Assembly: GCF_026241515.1 (NCBI RefSeq)
Contig: NZ_JAPHPW010000007.1
Location: 1 to 64,000, forward strand
Source: Vibrio sp. 14G-20
Lineage (GTDB): Bacteria; Pseudomonadota; Gammaproteobacteria; Enterobacterales; Vibrionaceae
Length of the DNA: 64,000 nucleotides
Reading direction: 5' to 3'
A model generated the notes under the pieces. It was not told where the DNA came from, made no database searches, and saw nothing but the letters and a program-made list of their open reading frames with translations. The position numbers and the translations under genes were made by a program. Positions 45,992-54,792 of the stretch are shown piece by piece (within the stretch, counting starts at the first letter, position 1; every line of letters starts with the position of its first letter).

Positions 45992-46627
45992 ATGATATTA
46001 CCTAGGATTTTTGCACTTGGGCTCTGCGCCTTATCAACACTGACTTATGCATCTCCATGGCAGTTCGTCAAAAGTGAAGACGGCATCATCATTGATAAGA
46101 GACCTCACAGTGAAGGCTTAGTAGAGATACGAGCACAAATGCAAACGCCCACCACTTACTCCGGTTTTTTACTGTTGCTGGAAGACAGCGAGAACGTGCC
46201 AAACTGGATAGACAATGTGTCGCAAAGCCGTGTCTTGATGCAGATATCTGAGGCAGAAAACATCGTCTATACCCAATTCAAAGCGCCTTGGCCTGCTAGA
46301 GATCGCGATATGGTGACCTACTCAAAATACAGCATTGAGGATGGGCAGTTTGTCTTGTCGATTAAAGATGCATCTAACTATTTGGCGAAAGAGTCGGGGT
46401 ATATTCGAATTTACGATGTGGACGCACGTTGGACGCTGCAACCGCTCACTAATGGCAATACTTACATCACCTACACCGCATATGCGAACGCAGGTGGCAT
46501 CTTGCCCAATTGGTTGATGAATAAGTTATCGATAGGCAGTGCGCTGAGCACGTTTAAGGGGCTGAAAGAACAGCTACCAAAATACCAAGGCCAGCAGCAC
46601 CCCAACCTGCCAAGTGAGTCTCGTTAA
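45992..46627 (+). CDS. Secreted START-domain protein
   Basis: The 211-residue product has a signal peptide (MILPRIFALGLCALSTLTYA) followed by a START/lipid-binding fold (about 25-195). Marks are APWPARDRDMV near the middle and WTLQPLTNGNTYITYTAYA. Members bind lipids or other hydrophobic ligands in the periplasm; the ligand is unknown. It is a single gene. Confidence 0.85.
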   Translation: MILPRIFALGLCALSTLTYASPWQFVKSEDGIIIDKRPHSEGLVEIRAQMQTPTTYSGFLLLLEDSENVPNWIDNVSQSRVLMQISEAENIVYTQFKAPWPARDRDMVTYSKYSIEDGQFVLSIKDASNYLAKESGYIRIYDVDARWTLQPLTNGNTYITYTAYANAGGILPNWLMNKLSIGSALSTFKGLKEQLPKYQGQQHPNLPSESR

Positions 46628-46670
46628 CTATACAGGCTTAGTGAGGCAGGCAGCGACAGTGCTAGATAAT

Positions 46671-47201
46671 CTAAGGTCTTCTTGCTAGGTCGCGAGCTAA
46701 GATAAGCGCTAAACCAAACACCTGAAGAAACAGGGCGATGTTCTTATAGAAAGCCATTTTCTCATCAAGCCTTTGGATTAACTCAACCAAGGTCAGATTA
46801 TCCAAATAGTAGTCATCAATTCGGGTTCGTTGCGATTCTTGGGCACTGTTTATCAGCATCATAAGCTTAGGTAAGTTAACCAACGAGATGGCCGGCACCT
46901 CGTCACTCACCCAACTCCGAAGTTGTCCGCGAAGCGCTTCATCAAGAACAGTGGCAGGTTGAGCGATTTCTGGGGATAGCTTATCAAGGTGAATCAGGAT
47001 CGCTTCACGCTTACGCTCTAAGGTTTCGATCGTATTCCAGGACAGTTGTATAGAATACACATTGCCGTATTTACGATCGTTGTATTCCGATTTCTCCGCT
47101 TCAATTTTGTCCAACACCAAGCTCGACATGACAATCGCCATGATGTTGAGTATTAGCCCTGCAAGGACAATCGCCCAAGCAGGAGGAAGGCGCAATGCCA
47201 T
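46671..47201 (-). CDS. Two-helix membrane protein with a helical periplasmic loop, function unknown
   Basis: The 176-residue product has a membrane helix near 8-30, a mainly helical hydrophilic middle (about 31-148) and a second membrane helix near 150-170, so both ends face the cytoplasm. This topology recalls sensor input domains, but no signalling domain follows. It lies eight bases after the MAPEG gene on the same strand, so the two form an operon. I do not recognise the family. Confidence 0.65.
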   Translation of the reverse strand: MALRLPPAWAIVLAGLILNIMAIVMSSLVLDKIEAEKSEYNDRKYGNVYSIQLSWNTIETLERKREAILIHLDKLSPEIAQPATVLDEALRGQLRSWVSDEVPAISLVNLPKLMMLINSAQESQRTRIDDYYLDNLTLVELIQRLDEKMAFYKNIALFLQVFGLALILARDLARRP

Positions 47202-47209
47202 AATGCTCC

Positions 47210-47596
47210 CTAGAACATTTTATCAAAAGGTAGGTAAGCTAAGTTTAGGACAATCAAAGAGATCATGCAGATAAGCGTTAACACCATACCCACTTTTCTG
47301 CCTTTGAAATTCTTCGCTAAGATCCCTTTCGCGTGAATCACTCGCCCCAGAATAAACGCCACACCAATGACATGAATAAGCCGTACACCAGCCCCATTCA
47401 CCTCTAGCAACCCCATCAAAATCACCGTGATTGGGATGTAATCCATCGCGTTACTTTGTGCCGAACGTGCTATCTGTAACGACTCAACACCGCCATCGGC
47501 ATGAGCAACAAGATTGATTCGTCTTTGCTTAATAACTTCGATCGCTAACCAGATCATTACTACCGTAAGCAAGGCTGCGTAAAGTGCTGTAACCAT
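47210..47596 (-). CDS. MAPEG family membrane protein
   Basis: The 128-residue product has four hydrophobic helices. The MAPEG pattern is visible in ARSAQSNAMDYIPITVILMG and the loop RVIHAKGI. The family includes glutathione S-transferase-like membrane enzymes; bacterial roles are mostly unknown. It is the first gene of a two-gene operon. The GacA-type box at 47690 lies 94 bases upstream and could also act on this promoter. Confidence 0.88.
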   Translation of the reverse strand: MVTALYAALLTVVMIWLAIEVIKQRRINLVAHADGGVESLQIARSAQSNAMDYIPITVILMGLLEVNGAGVRLIHVIGVAFILGRVIHAKGILAKNFKGRKVGMVLTLICMISLIVLNLAYLPFDKMF

Positions 47597-47689
47597 TCTA
47601 TTTCCCTATTACTTGGTGTTTATTCATCATCCATTACCCATCAATTCATTGATGCGGTCAACGCAAAATGATAGTCGAGCCCGAAAGTT

Positions 47690-47707
47690 TGTAAGAGATC
47701 TCTCACA
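47690..47707. promoter_or_regulatory. GacA/UvrY/VarA-type inverted repeat upstream of csrB
   Basis: TGTAAGAGATCTCTCACA is a near-perfect 18-bp inverted repeat of the kind bound by the response regulators GacA, SirA, UvrY and VarA upstream of csrB-type sRNA genes. Its centre is about 169 bases before the predicted csrB start, the spacing expected for that control. A further partial copy (GTAAGAGATCACA) follows at 47714-47726. Confidence 0.8.
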
Positions 47708-47857
47708 CCGAACGTAAGAGATCACAATCAAGCTTCGCAGAAAATTCCTAAAATACAAACCCAACCCCTTGTTTTGTATGAATCCACGCATATTTCTTTA
47801 GGTTAGCGAGGATATTTATTTATCAAGGTGAATTGCGACCAAAGCCCTGAGAGGGTT

Positions 47858-47863
47858 TAATAC
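47858..47863 (+). promoter_or_regulatory. Candidate -10 element of csrB
   Basis: TAATAC lies five bases before the predicted first base of csrB (47868). A poor -35 (TTGCGA, 47833-47838) is 19 bases upstream, which fits a promoter that needs an activator. Confidence 0.5.
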
Positions 47864-47867
47864 ACAT

Positions 47868-48182
47868 GTCGACAGGGAGTTGGCAGGAACAGGAAAAAGC
47901 CTAACGGATTAGGTATCTTCAGGACGAAGATTTGATGACTTAGGATGAGTTATCAGCAAGGAAGTTATGCTCTAGGATAGAGTCACTTGTCAGGATGATG
48001 AGTTAGTAAGGACACCGCTAGGCCGGCGATGAATTGGATAGGTTAAAGGATTTAGCCAAGTCAAGGAACGATGCAGGGAGCATACGTTACCTTATTGAAA
48101 AATAAGTAACAACGTCAGTAGCAGGATGGCTACGAAAAAGAACAGAACCCGTTTGGTGAAAGCCAAACGGGTTTTCCTTTTT
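47868..48182 (+). ncRNA. csrB: CsrB-family sRNA (CsrA antagonist)
   Basis: The predicted 5' end GTCGACAGGGAGT is identical to the start of E. coli CsrB. In about 315 bases there are 15 GGA motifs, many in small hairpin loops, such as CTTCAGGACGAAG, CTCTAGGATAGAG and TAGCAGGATGGCTA. The 3' end is an intrinsic terminator. No coding frame explains the stretch. CsrB RNAs bind many copies of CsrA and relieve its control of translation of carbon storage, motility and virulence genes. An upstream GacA-type box supports the call. Vibrios usually carry several such RNAs; this is one of them. Confidence 0.93.
48146..48182 (+). terminator. csrB terminator
   Basis: The 11-bp stem AACCCGTTTGG / CCAAACGGGTT with a 6-base loop is followed by a T-rich tail. 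Confidence 0.92.
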
Positions 48183-48211
48183 CTAAAGCTTATAAAGATT
48201 CAGAAGTCAGA

Positions 48212-48679
48212 CTACAGAATGATGTTCATCAAGAACATCGCGCCAAATGCGTTCAATACCGAAATCGCGATCATCACTGGGATGTAACGACCTTCAGTTC
48301 CGATTGGTCCCATGATACGGCCCATGTATTGCACCTGAGAGCCCATCAAGTAGATAGCTGGTGCCAAAATAGCAATGTGGTTGCCGTTCAGGATGCCTTG
48401 GTCAAACAACGTGATAACCACACCTACTGCACCCCCCATCGACATCCACGCGCCAATCAATACCGCTGCCGCTTCACCTGGTAAACCAAATACCGCCATG
48501 ATTGGAGCAAACACGCTGCCCATCAGATCCAATGCACCCGTAATCTGCAATGCCTTGATAATAACAAACGCCATCAGAACATTTGGCACTGTCGAGGTGG
48601 TCGCAATAACCCAACCTTTCTTAGCACCTTCAACGAAAATATCAGTAACCATAGGTTTCTTTGCTTTAACTTCGCTCAT
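48212..48679 (-). CDS. YjiG-family membrane protein (nucleoside-recognition/Gate domain)
   Basis: The 155-residue product has about four hydrophobic helices and the Gate-type domain found in spore maturation protein B and YjiG. Recognisable stretches are GWVIATTSTVPNVLMAFV and IGAWMSMGGAVGVVITLF. Together with YjiH it forms a two-part membrane protein of unknown substrate. It overlaps the yjiH-like stop by one base and is convergent with csrB, with 29 bases between. Confidence 0.85.
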   Translation of the reverse strand: MSEVKAKKPMVTDIFVEGAKKGWVIATTSTVPNVLMAFVIIKALQITGALDLMGSVFAPIMAVFGLPGEAAAVLIGAWMSMGGAVGVVITLFDQGILNGNHIAILAPAIYLMGSQVQYMGRIMGPIGTEGRYIPVMIAISVLNAFGAMFLMNIIL

Positions 48680-49416
48680 TATGCTACTTCCTCTTCCAGT
48701 TTTTGTTCTTTGTCTGATTTTGGTTTGTCTTCTTTGCCTTCAGTAATGTTGAGATAGATGCGGAATAGGTTTGCACCGACAAATTTGAAGATGAACATCA
48801 CAGCCACAGCAAGACCGATTGACGAGGTTACCGCCAAAGAGCCATCCATCGCAGTTAGAGTGAACAACACGGCACCCGACGAGAAGAAGTTAACGATCGC
48901 GGCACCCGCCGTGAACTGGAACATGGTAAAGACATCGGTTTCACGCTTAGTTAGATGCCCTTCGTCTTTTAGCTGACGCGTCATCGCTGCACCCGCATCG
49001 GTACTTTGCAGAGAAGCAATCAATGCCAAGCCAGAGTTACCCGGAATACCCATTAGAGGACGAAGTAGAGGAGTAAGCAGTTTGCGAGCCGCATCCAGCG
49101 CACCATAGTGCTCAAGTACGTTGATCATACCCAGTGCAAACATCACGGTCGGAATAAGTGTCAAAGCAAAAATGAAACCGTCGCGAGCACCACTACCGCC
49201 TTTACCACGCAGAGAGGTGGTCGCCGCTTGGATGCCATCGGCCGTTTCACTTACATCGTAAGCGACCTTACCGAATGAACCGTTGAGCGTTGTAAAATCG
49301 AACACGCCATACCATTCATTCGACTGCATTAAGCCGGAGAAGAACACAATCGCAAAGGCGAGTGCGATGTAACTGCCGATCGTGACTTTACGATCGGTTT
49401 TGGTTGGATTAGTCAT
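48679..49416 (-). CDS. YjiH-family membrane protein
   Basis: The 245-residue product has about six helices. It carries the other Gate-type domain (GIPGNSGLALIASLQSTDAG) and a charged C-terminal tail (EDKPKSDKEQKLEEE). In E. coli yjiH and yjiG are adjacent to iadA; here iadA is not in the window. It is the first gene of the two-gene unit, and a perfect GacA-type inverted repeat lies 299 bases upstream. Confidence 0.85.
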   Translation of the reverse strand: MTNPTKTDRKVTIGSYIALAFAIVFFSGLMQSNEWYGVFDFTTLNGSFGKVAYDVSETADGIQAATTSLRGKGGSGARDGFIFALTLIPTVMFALGMINVLEHYGALDAARKLLTPLLRPLMGIPGNSGLALIASLQSTDAGAAMTRQLKDEGHLTKRETDVFTMFQFTAGAAIVNFFSSGAVLFTLTAMDGSLAVTSSIGLAVAVMFIFKFVGANLFRIYLNITEGKEDKPKSDKEQKLEEEVA

Positions 49417-49940
49417 AAGGACCTCTATACATCTCGTTTATGTGGAACAGAACACGTATAGATAGTGCAAACTAATGAGCAAAAGGTTAATGACCAAAAT
49501 CAAATAGCGTATAAGTTTGAATGAAAGAACATCAGCAACATATAAAACTGTGATTATGGTTTAGATATAGAAATACATACTGACAAAATCCTCATATTTC
49601 AAATACAAAACTAATCATAATCCGCTTCAACAGCGCAACCGAAAACACACAGAATCGACACACAAATCAGGCTTCAAGAGAAAAACCTTCCCATAGTCCG
49701 ATCTCTGATAATTATGTGAGAGATCTCTTACATAGATTTCAGCAATTAAATATATTTTTATTATAATACAAATACTTAAATCGTGATTTCGCTTCCAAAA
49801 TGCAACCGTTTGCCTCTCGTTAATTGAGTTTTGAGCCGAGCTAAAGCGATGAGCCATTTTATAAAGGATTTGAGCTTGATTCGAAATTCCAGCTATTAGA
49901 GGTGCTATAGACTTCGCGCTGCCAATATAGAAGGAGAACG
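49417..49940. other. Intergenic region with an orphan GacA-type box
   Basis: These 524 bases separate the divergent yjiH-like gene and a small plus-strand gene. The stretch is AT-rich. Its one clear signal is the 18-bp inverted repeat at 49715-49732. I looked for a second CsrB-like RNA on both strands and found no cluster of GGA motifs. Confidence 0.6.
49715..49732. promoter_or_regulatory. Perfect GacA/UvrY/VarA-type inverted repeat
   Basis: TGTGAGAGATCTCTTACA differs from a full palindrome at one symmetric pair and matches the published-type SirA/UvrY box as I remember it. It is the reverse complement of the csrB box at one-base precision. It lies 226 bases before the small gene at 49941 and 299 bases before the yjiH-like gene, so either could be a direct target. 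Confidence 0.75.
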
Positions 49941-50120
49941 GTGACTACTATGGAAATGAGAACACTTAAATATCAAGTAATGGGCAAAGGCATGTGGATC
50001 ACTGCAACGGTATCTCGCGTAGTAGCGGACAAACTTGCGTTGGAATACCAATCCTACGGCTGGCCTGTTGAAGTATGTGCTGCAGAGCAAACAATGACGT
50101 TTGAGCTCGATGCTGCATAA
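49941..50120 (+). CDS. Small protein of 59 residues, function unknown
   Basis: The start is a GTG at 49941 with AAGGAG four bases upstream; an ATG at 49950 (56 residues) is the alternative, at a long distance from the ribosome site. The sequence begins with EMRTLKYQVMGKGMWITATV and ends FELDAA; it is soluble and slightly acidic at the end. The strong ribosome site, the terminator after it and the GacA-type box upstream make it a real gene. I do not recognise a family. Confidence 0.72.
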   Translation: MTTMEMRTLKYQVMGKGMWITATVSRVVADKLALEYQSYGWPVEVCAAEQTMTFELDAA

Positions 50121-50138
50121 TATTGGCAATGTCGAATA

Positions 50139-50172
50139 AGCTCTATCGGCACCGAGTTCGGTAGGGCTTTTT
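50139..50172 (+). terminator. Terminator of the 59-residue gene
   Basis: The stem AGCTCTATCG / CGGTAGGGCT (two G-U pairs) is followed by TTTTT. It lies 18 bases after the stop at 50120. Confidence 0.75.
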
Positions 50173-50369
50173 CACCTAACCTCTATTTTCTTCTGATCGA
50201 CAGTTTTCACTCCGTTCTATGCTTTTCGACCCGATCTACGGTTTCCCAATTAATCTACTTTCTCCACCATAATCTATTGAATTATTAAGATATCTATCAC
50301 ACCCCACATGGTTATTTAGGTCTACGCTTTTACCCGTGTTAATGACTTATTAACTTCGGAGCGTAATCC

Positions 50370-51809
50370 ATGTTAGGTATCCAGCTTTCTGCTGTTCTCT
50401 CTTTGTTTTTCTTTTCTACAGTAGCGAGCGCTGCCACATCGCAGTTAGGAGAACCTCTCAAGCTCACCAGCTCCTTTGCTGGCTACCTATCATTGACCAT
50501 TTTCGTCATCGCCTACATCGTCGTGATGATGGAAGAATATCTTAAGCTCCGAAAGTCCAAGCCTGTGTTACTCGCAGCAGGTCTCATCTGGATCATCATT
50601 GGTTTCACCTACCAAGAACACAACCTTGTAGAAGTGGCTAAACAAGCTCTCGAACACAACCTATTGGAATACGCCGAGCTGCTACTTTTCCTACTCGTGG
50701 CGATGACCTACATCAGCGCCATGGAAGAGAGAAGATTGTTTGATGCCCTGCAAGCGTGGATGGTCGGTAAAGGCTTTAACTTCCGTTCGCTGTTCTGGTT
50801 AACCGGTATTCTTGCGTTCTTTATCTCCCCTATTGCAGATAACCTCACCACGGCTCTTTTGATGTGTGCCGTGGTTCTTAAGGTCGCGGGCTCCAACCCT
50901 AAATTCGTCAACCTTGCTTGTGTGAATATCGTGATTGCCGCCAACGCTGGCGGTGCGTTTAGCCCATTCGGCGACATCACAACGCTCATGGTGTGGCAAG
51001 CAGGCTACGTGAGCTTTACTGAGTTTCTTCCGTTGTTCATTCCTTCTGTGATGAACTATTTAGTACCAGCCATAATCATGTCGTATTTCGTTCCCACAAC
51101 TCAGCCCGACACCGTGCATCAACATGTCGAACTCAAGCGTGGCGCAAGACGTATCGTGTTCTTCTTTATCATGACGATTGCGACCGCGGTTGCCTTCCAT
51201 GCTGTGCTCCACTTCCCTCCTGTCATGGGCATGATGATGGGCCTCGCCTATCTACAATTCTTTGGCTATTTCTTGCGTAAAACTCTACCGAATTCTTTAG
51301 CGAAGAAGAAAGCGGTGGCGATTGCCAATAACGATGAAGGTGCCCTGAAGCGACTCGGCTCGGTGGTGCCATTTGATGTGTTTCGCAGAGTCTCACATGC
51401 CGAGTGGGACACATTGCTGTTTTTCTACGGAGTAGTAATGTGTGTCGGTGGCTTGAGCTTGCTTGGGTATTTAGAGCTGGCCTCTGGCGTGATGTATAGC
51501 CAATGGGATCCAATTTGGGCGAACATCATGGTTGGGATCTTGTCTGCAATTGTCGATAACATTCCAGTGATGTTTGCTGTGCTATCCATGGAACCACAAA
51601 TGTCGATTGGCAACTGGTTATTGATTACCTTAACGGCAGGTGTCGGCGGTAGCTTATTGTCGATAGGTAGTGCGGCTGGCGTGGCATTAATGGGCGCGGC
51701 GCATGGTAAATACACCTTCTTCGGTCACTTGAAGTGGATGCCAGTGATCATGATTGGCTACGCGGTCAGTATCGCCGCTCACCTGTGGTTGAATGGTGCT
51801 CTTTTCTAA
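50370..51809 (+). CDS. nhaD: Na+/H+ antiporter NhaD
   Basis: The 479-residue product has a cleavable-looking first helix (ending VASAATS) and about 12 further helices. NhaD-type marks are ISPIADNLTTALLM near 155 and ANAGGAFSPFGDITTLM near 195, with charged residues in the membrane. NhaD expels Na+ (and Li+) in exchange for protons, a normal need of marine vibrios. The stop overlaps the convergent lipoprotein gene by four bases. Confidence 0.94.
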   Translation: MLGIQLSAVLSLFFFSTVASAATSQLGEPLKLTSSFAGYLSLTIFVIAYIVVMMEEYLKLRKSKPVLLAAGLIWIIIGFTYQEHNLVEVAKQALEHNLLEYAELLLFLLVAMTYISAMEERRLFDALQAWMVGKGFNFRSLFWLTGILAFFISPIADNLTTALLMCAVVLKVAGSNPKFVNLACVNIVIAANAGGAFSPFGDITTLMVWQAGYVSFTEFLPLFIPSVMNYLVPAIIMSYFVPTTQPDTVHQHVELKRGARRIVFFFIMTIATAVAFHAVLHFPPVMGMMMGLAYLQFFGYFLRKTLPNSLAKKKAVAIANNDEGALKRLGSVVPFDVFRRVSHAEWDTLLFFYGVVMCVGGLSLLGYLELASGVMYSQWDPIWANIMVGILSAIVDNIPVMFAVLSMEPQMSIGNWLLITLTAGVGGSLLSIGSAAGVALMGAAHGKYTFFGHLKWMPVIMIGYAVSIAAHLWLNGALF

Positions 51810-52192
51810 TTCGATGAACCTTTGCTCGGCTTCTCAACTCGTGTCCACACATTGCTCAATTGCATCGCTGGACACGTATTGCAAGTAAGCACTTCTCCTT
51901 GATGCTGAATTCGCATCACCAAATCTGAATCCGTTCTGCTGCTTCCTGAGTTCAGCTCAATGATGATCAAGTCATCGTCGACGCTATAACTGCGTGTAAC
52001 TGTGTTATCCGTGGTTTGATAGGTCACTTGTCCCGATTCAAAAAGCAAATAACTGTCATTATCCGCGTTCTCATACATGCCCTTGAACAAGACAAGCTGT
52101 GGGACTTCGAAGGGTCGACTGGTATCAGTTAAACAACCCGTCAGCAATAGCACGCTACTGCAGCCGATTATCAAAGAGTGATGGCTATTCAT
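51806..52192 (-). CDS. Small lipoprotein, function unknown
   Basis: The 128-residue product has a lipoprotein signal ending LLLTGC (Cys20). The mature part is mostly beta, with a CNTCP motif near 108 that could form a disulfide. I do not recognise the family. It is convergent with nhaD, overlapping by four bases. Confidence 0.72.
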   Translation of the reverse strand: MNSHHSLIIGCSSVLLLTGCLTDTSRPFEVPQLVLFKGMYENADNDSYLLFESGQVTYQTTDNTVTRSYSVDDDLIIIELNSGSSRTDSDLVMRIQHQGEVLTCNTCPAMQLSNVWTRVEKPSKGSSN

Positions 52193-52350
52193 TTGGGCAT
52201 CCTTGCCTAGAGAACATGGTTAAAGGATATGCAACCAAGCGGTTATTTTCCACAAAGTGACGATTTTATTGCAAAGTCACGCTGACAGAACTCCTAGCAT
52301 TCACTAGCCATTGATACCCACTTCACCAATCATTCCCATTGAATAACAGT

Positions 52351-52833
52351 TTAATCTTCAGCTCTTCCCTCAATAACCAACAAGCGCTGTTTGCGCTCGA
52401 CACCGCCCGCATACCCTGTCAGTTTGCCGTTTTTACCAATGACGCGGTGACACGGCACAATCACTGACACTGGATTTTTACCATTAGCTAAGCCCACCGC
52501 ACGCACCGCTTCCGGGTTACCGATCGCTTCAGCCAATTGAGCGTAGCTCCATGTTTCTCCATAAGGGATGGTAGTGAGAGCGTACCAAACCGATTGTTGA
52601 AACGGCGTTCCCTTGGCGGCGATCGGCACATCAAACTCAATGGCCTCACCAGCAAAATAACGATTAAGTTGTTCAGTGACCAGTTCAAAAATCGGAAAGT
52701 TATCGTCTTGAACGCCCAACTGATCTGGCTTCGTGGTATGGATTTCAAACCAAGCGCCAAGCAAACCTTGCTCATTAGCTTGCAAAGTAATGATGCCTAA
52801 TGGGCTCTCATAATAAGTAAAACGATTAGCCAT
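52351..52833 (-). CDS. ogt: Methylated-DNA-protein cysteine methyltransferase
   Basis: The product has 160 residues from the ATG at 52833 (AGGAG five bases upstream); the longer frame to 52965 runs into the upstream gene and is not real. The active site is PCHRV with acceptor Cys128, preceded by the DNA-binding helix region. It transfers methyl groups from O6-methylguanine to itself. It lies 25 bases after the Ada/AlkA-type gene, so the two form an alkylation-repair operon. Confidence 0.94.
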   Translation of the reverse strand: MANRFTYYESPLGIITLQANEQGLLGAWFEIHTTKPDQLGVQDDNFPIFELVTEQLNRYFAGEAIEFDVPIAAKGTPFQQSVWYALTTIPYGETWSYAQLAEAIGNPEAVRAVGLANGKNPVSVIVPCHRVIGKNGKLTGYAGGVERKQRLLVIEGRAED

Positions 52834-52858
52834 GGTATCTCCTAGCTTAGTATTCCGA

Positions 52859-54235
52859 TTAAGATTGATTCCAACAATGGAATGTGGCGTAGCTGCCCCA
52901 CGGCGACACGCTTTGTATATTAATAGCAGGGCGATGCTCGATGAATTTCTTGACCACCAAATCACCGACTAGCAAATGATTAGGTTCGCTTAACCCTCGA
53001 AGCAGCGCATATTGAATAGTCCAAGGGCCAATGCCTTTTAGCTCAATCCACTTAGAAGGATGCTCGGCTTCGTTGTCTACCATGTACTCGGCAAAACGCT
53101 TTAGGGTTTCCTTGCGACTTCCCGGCATTCTTAAAAAGCTCACATCTGCCTCAGCGATCTGCTTTGGTGTCGGGAAGTAAGTTTTCTCATCTGCACCAGA
53201 AAGCTCTCTTACCAACAGGTTAAGCTGACCAATCGCCGCAGTGACCGACACTTGCTGACCGAGGATCGCCCTAACTCCGGCTTCCCAAGCACTCCACACC
53301 CCAGGGATACGAATGCCACTTTTGGCTACCAAATTAGGGTCGATTGTTGTAAAGAAGGCTTCGACCTTTGCTATGTCGACATCTAAGTCAAACATTCGTC
53401 GGATGTTCGCAATCAAGCTTCTTAGTTGATTGATATCGTCCAACTCAAACTCAATATCCAAGCGGTTATCTTTGACTAAAGTGGCCTTGAACCAGCCCTT
53501 CGAGCCGTTCACATTCACCGTGCGCTGGTAATAGTCCTCACCGACCTCTTCTATGCCTTCAATCATTCTTCGTCGGTAGAAAGCCAACAGGTGTTTCCAA
53601 TCTAGCGGGCCATGAAAGCCAAGCTGAATGTGATTACTCAAGTTGTTGCTTGGCTTAGAGCGTCGGATTTGACTTGGCGAAAGCTTGAGCTCTTTGAGAA
53701 AGGCATCATTAAAGCGGCGCGTGCTATTAAAGCCGCTCGCAAAGCCGACATCGGTAATGCTCATGCTACTGGTGTGCAGCAACTGCTTAGCAAACATCAA
53801 TTGGCTATACAGGCTATATTGCTTAGGTGACACCCCGATGTAATTGTCGAATAAGGTTCGCAAGTAACGGTCGGAAATGCCTAAGCGGGTCGCAAGGTCG
53901 ACAATTGAGCCCGTATTCAATGCGCCATTGTCAATCAGCTGCAAGGCGCGCAAGAAAGTGGTTTCAACGCCCTTCCATGCTGGAGAGAAAGGCGCGCTGT
54001 CTGGTCGACAACGCAAACAAGGACGATAGCCAGCCTTTAGTGCCTGAGCTTGATGAGAAAAATACTCAACGTTTTCTTCTTTAGGCGGGCTCGCAGGGCA
54101 AATAGGACGACAGAAAATCCCGGTCGTTTTCACCGCCGTAAAAAACATCCCATCAAAGCGAGCATCTCGCGCATATCGAGCTAAATGGCACTGTTCACTC
54201 GTTAAGGTACTGTTGTGATGGATATTTTTCGACAT
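52859..54235 (-). CDS. Ada-AlkA fusion: methylation-responsive regulator and 3-methyladenine DNA glycosylase
   Basis: The 458-residue product has three parts. The Ada zinc domain (about 20-80) carries Cys42, Cys46, Cys73 and Cys76 (FCRPICPA, CLRC). An AraC-type HTH spans about 85-190. An AlkA-type glycosylase spans about 205-455, with a helix-hairpin-helix (LKGIGPWTIQ) and a catalytic Asp425 in GDLVVKK. The protein would sense methyl phosphotriesters, activate transcription and excise alkylated bases. This fusion is known in several proteobacteria. It lies upstream of ogt in the same operon. Confidence 0.92.
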   Translation of the reverse strand: MSKNIHHNSTLTSEQCHLARYARDARFDGMFFTAVKTTGIFCRPICPASPPKEENVEYFSHQAQALKAGYRPCLRCRPDSAPFSPAWKGVETTFLRALQLIDNGALNTGSIVDLATRLGISDRYLRTLFDNYIGVSPKQYSLYSQLMFAKQLLHTSSMSITDVGFASGFNSTRRFNDAFLKELKLSPSQIRRSKPSNNLSNHIQLGFHGPLDWKHLLAFYRRRMIEGIEEVGEDYYQRTVNVNGSKGWFKATLVKDNRLDIEFELDDINQLRSLIANIRRMFDLDVDIAKVEAFFTTIDPNLVAKSGIRIPGVWSAWEAGVRAILGQQVSVTAAIGQLNLLVRELSGADEKTYFPTPKQIAEADVSFLRMPGSRKETLKRFAEYMVDNEAEHPSKWIELKGIGPWTIQYALLRGLSEPNHLLVGDLVVKKFIEHRPAINIQSVSPWGSYATFHCWNQS

Positions 54236-54472
54236 GATGTGTTCTTCCCATTTGCCATGATTTTGGCTCCGATAACTAAAAGTTTACCGTGAACGACCAG
54301 AGTCGCTAGCCACTTTCGGAAGCGAAGGTTATATAAATCACAAAAAAGGGTTTTAATTTTATTCAATTCGACTAAATTTAACCTAGAGAAGGCATTCTTC
54401 TCACAACGTCAACGATAGGTACTTAGCACGCCAAAGATGCAGAGACCTATCGAATATAAAAAGGAAAAGGCT

Positions 54473-54676
54473 ATGGTTCTTCACACGTGTCGTATTGTTT
54501 TATCAAACCAACAGGTTCTCACCAGTCAATCAGTCGAACAGTCTCTAAGCTTTCTTGAAGGCAAAGCAGATAACGGGATCTCTAAGATTGAAATTGACGC
54601 AACGGATGGCCACACAATCCATTCGTACATGTCACACTCTCTCGAAGAGTCTATTGAGAATCTAATGAACCTATAA
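54473..54676 (+). CDS. Small protein of 67 residues, function unknown
   Basis: The start is the ATG at 54473, preceded by AAGGA at seven bases; the ATG at 54437 has no ribosome site. The product has 67 residues, is soluble and acidic, and ends in a short helix (SLEESIENLMNL). I do not recognise the family. It is a lone gene between the alkylation-repair operon and hdfR, with a terminator downstream. Confidence 0.65.
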   Translation: MVLHTCRIVLSNQQVLTSQSVEQSLSFLEGKADNGISKIEIDATDGHTIHSYMSHSLEESIENLMNL

Positions 54677-54792
54677 GTGTGTTAACACTATAGAGCCTTT
54701 GAATAGGGCTAGGTATACCAGGCTTAAACGATTTTATTGGAATGAGAAACGATCTCTAGTTCCGAAAAGAAGTACATCTCTGGTTTAAAACA

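Noticed and set aside
49733..49940. Second CsrB-like sRNA
   Set aside because: There is no cluster of GGA motifs on either strand near the second GacA-type box and no GTCGACAGGGAGT-like start.
52834..52965. N-terminal extension of ogt
   Set aside because: The extra 44 residues overlap the 3' end of the Ada-AlkA gene in another frame; the ATG at 52833 has a strong AGGAG.
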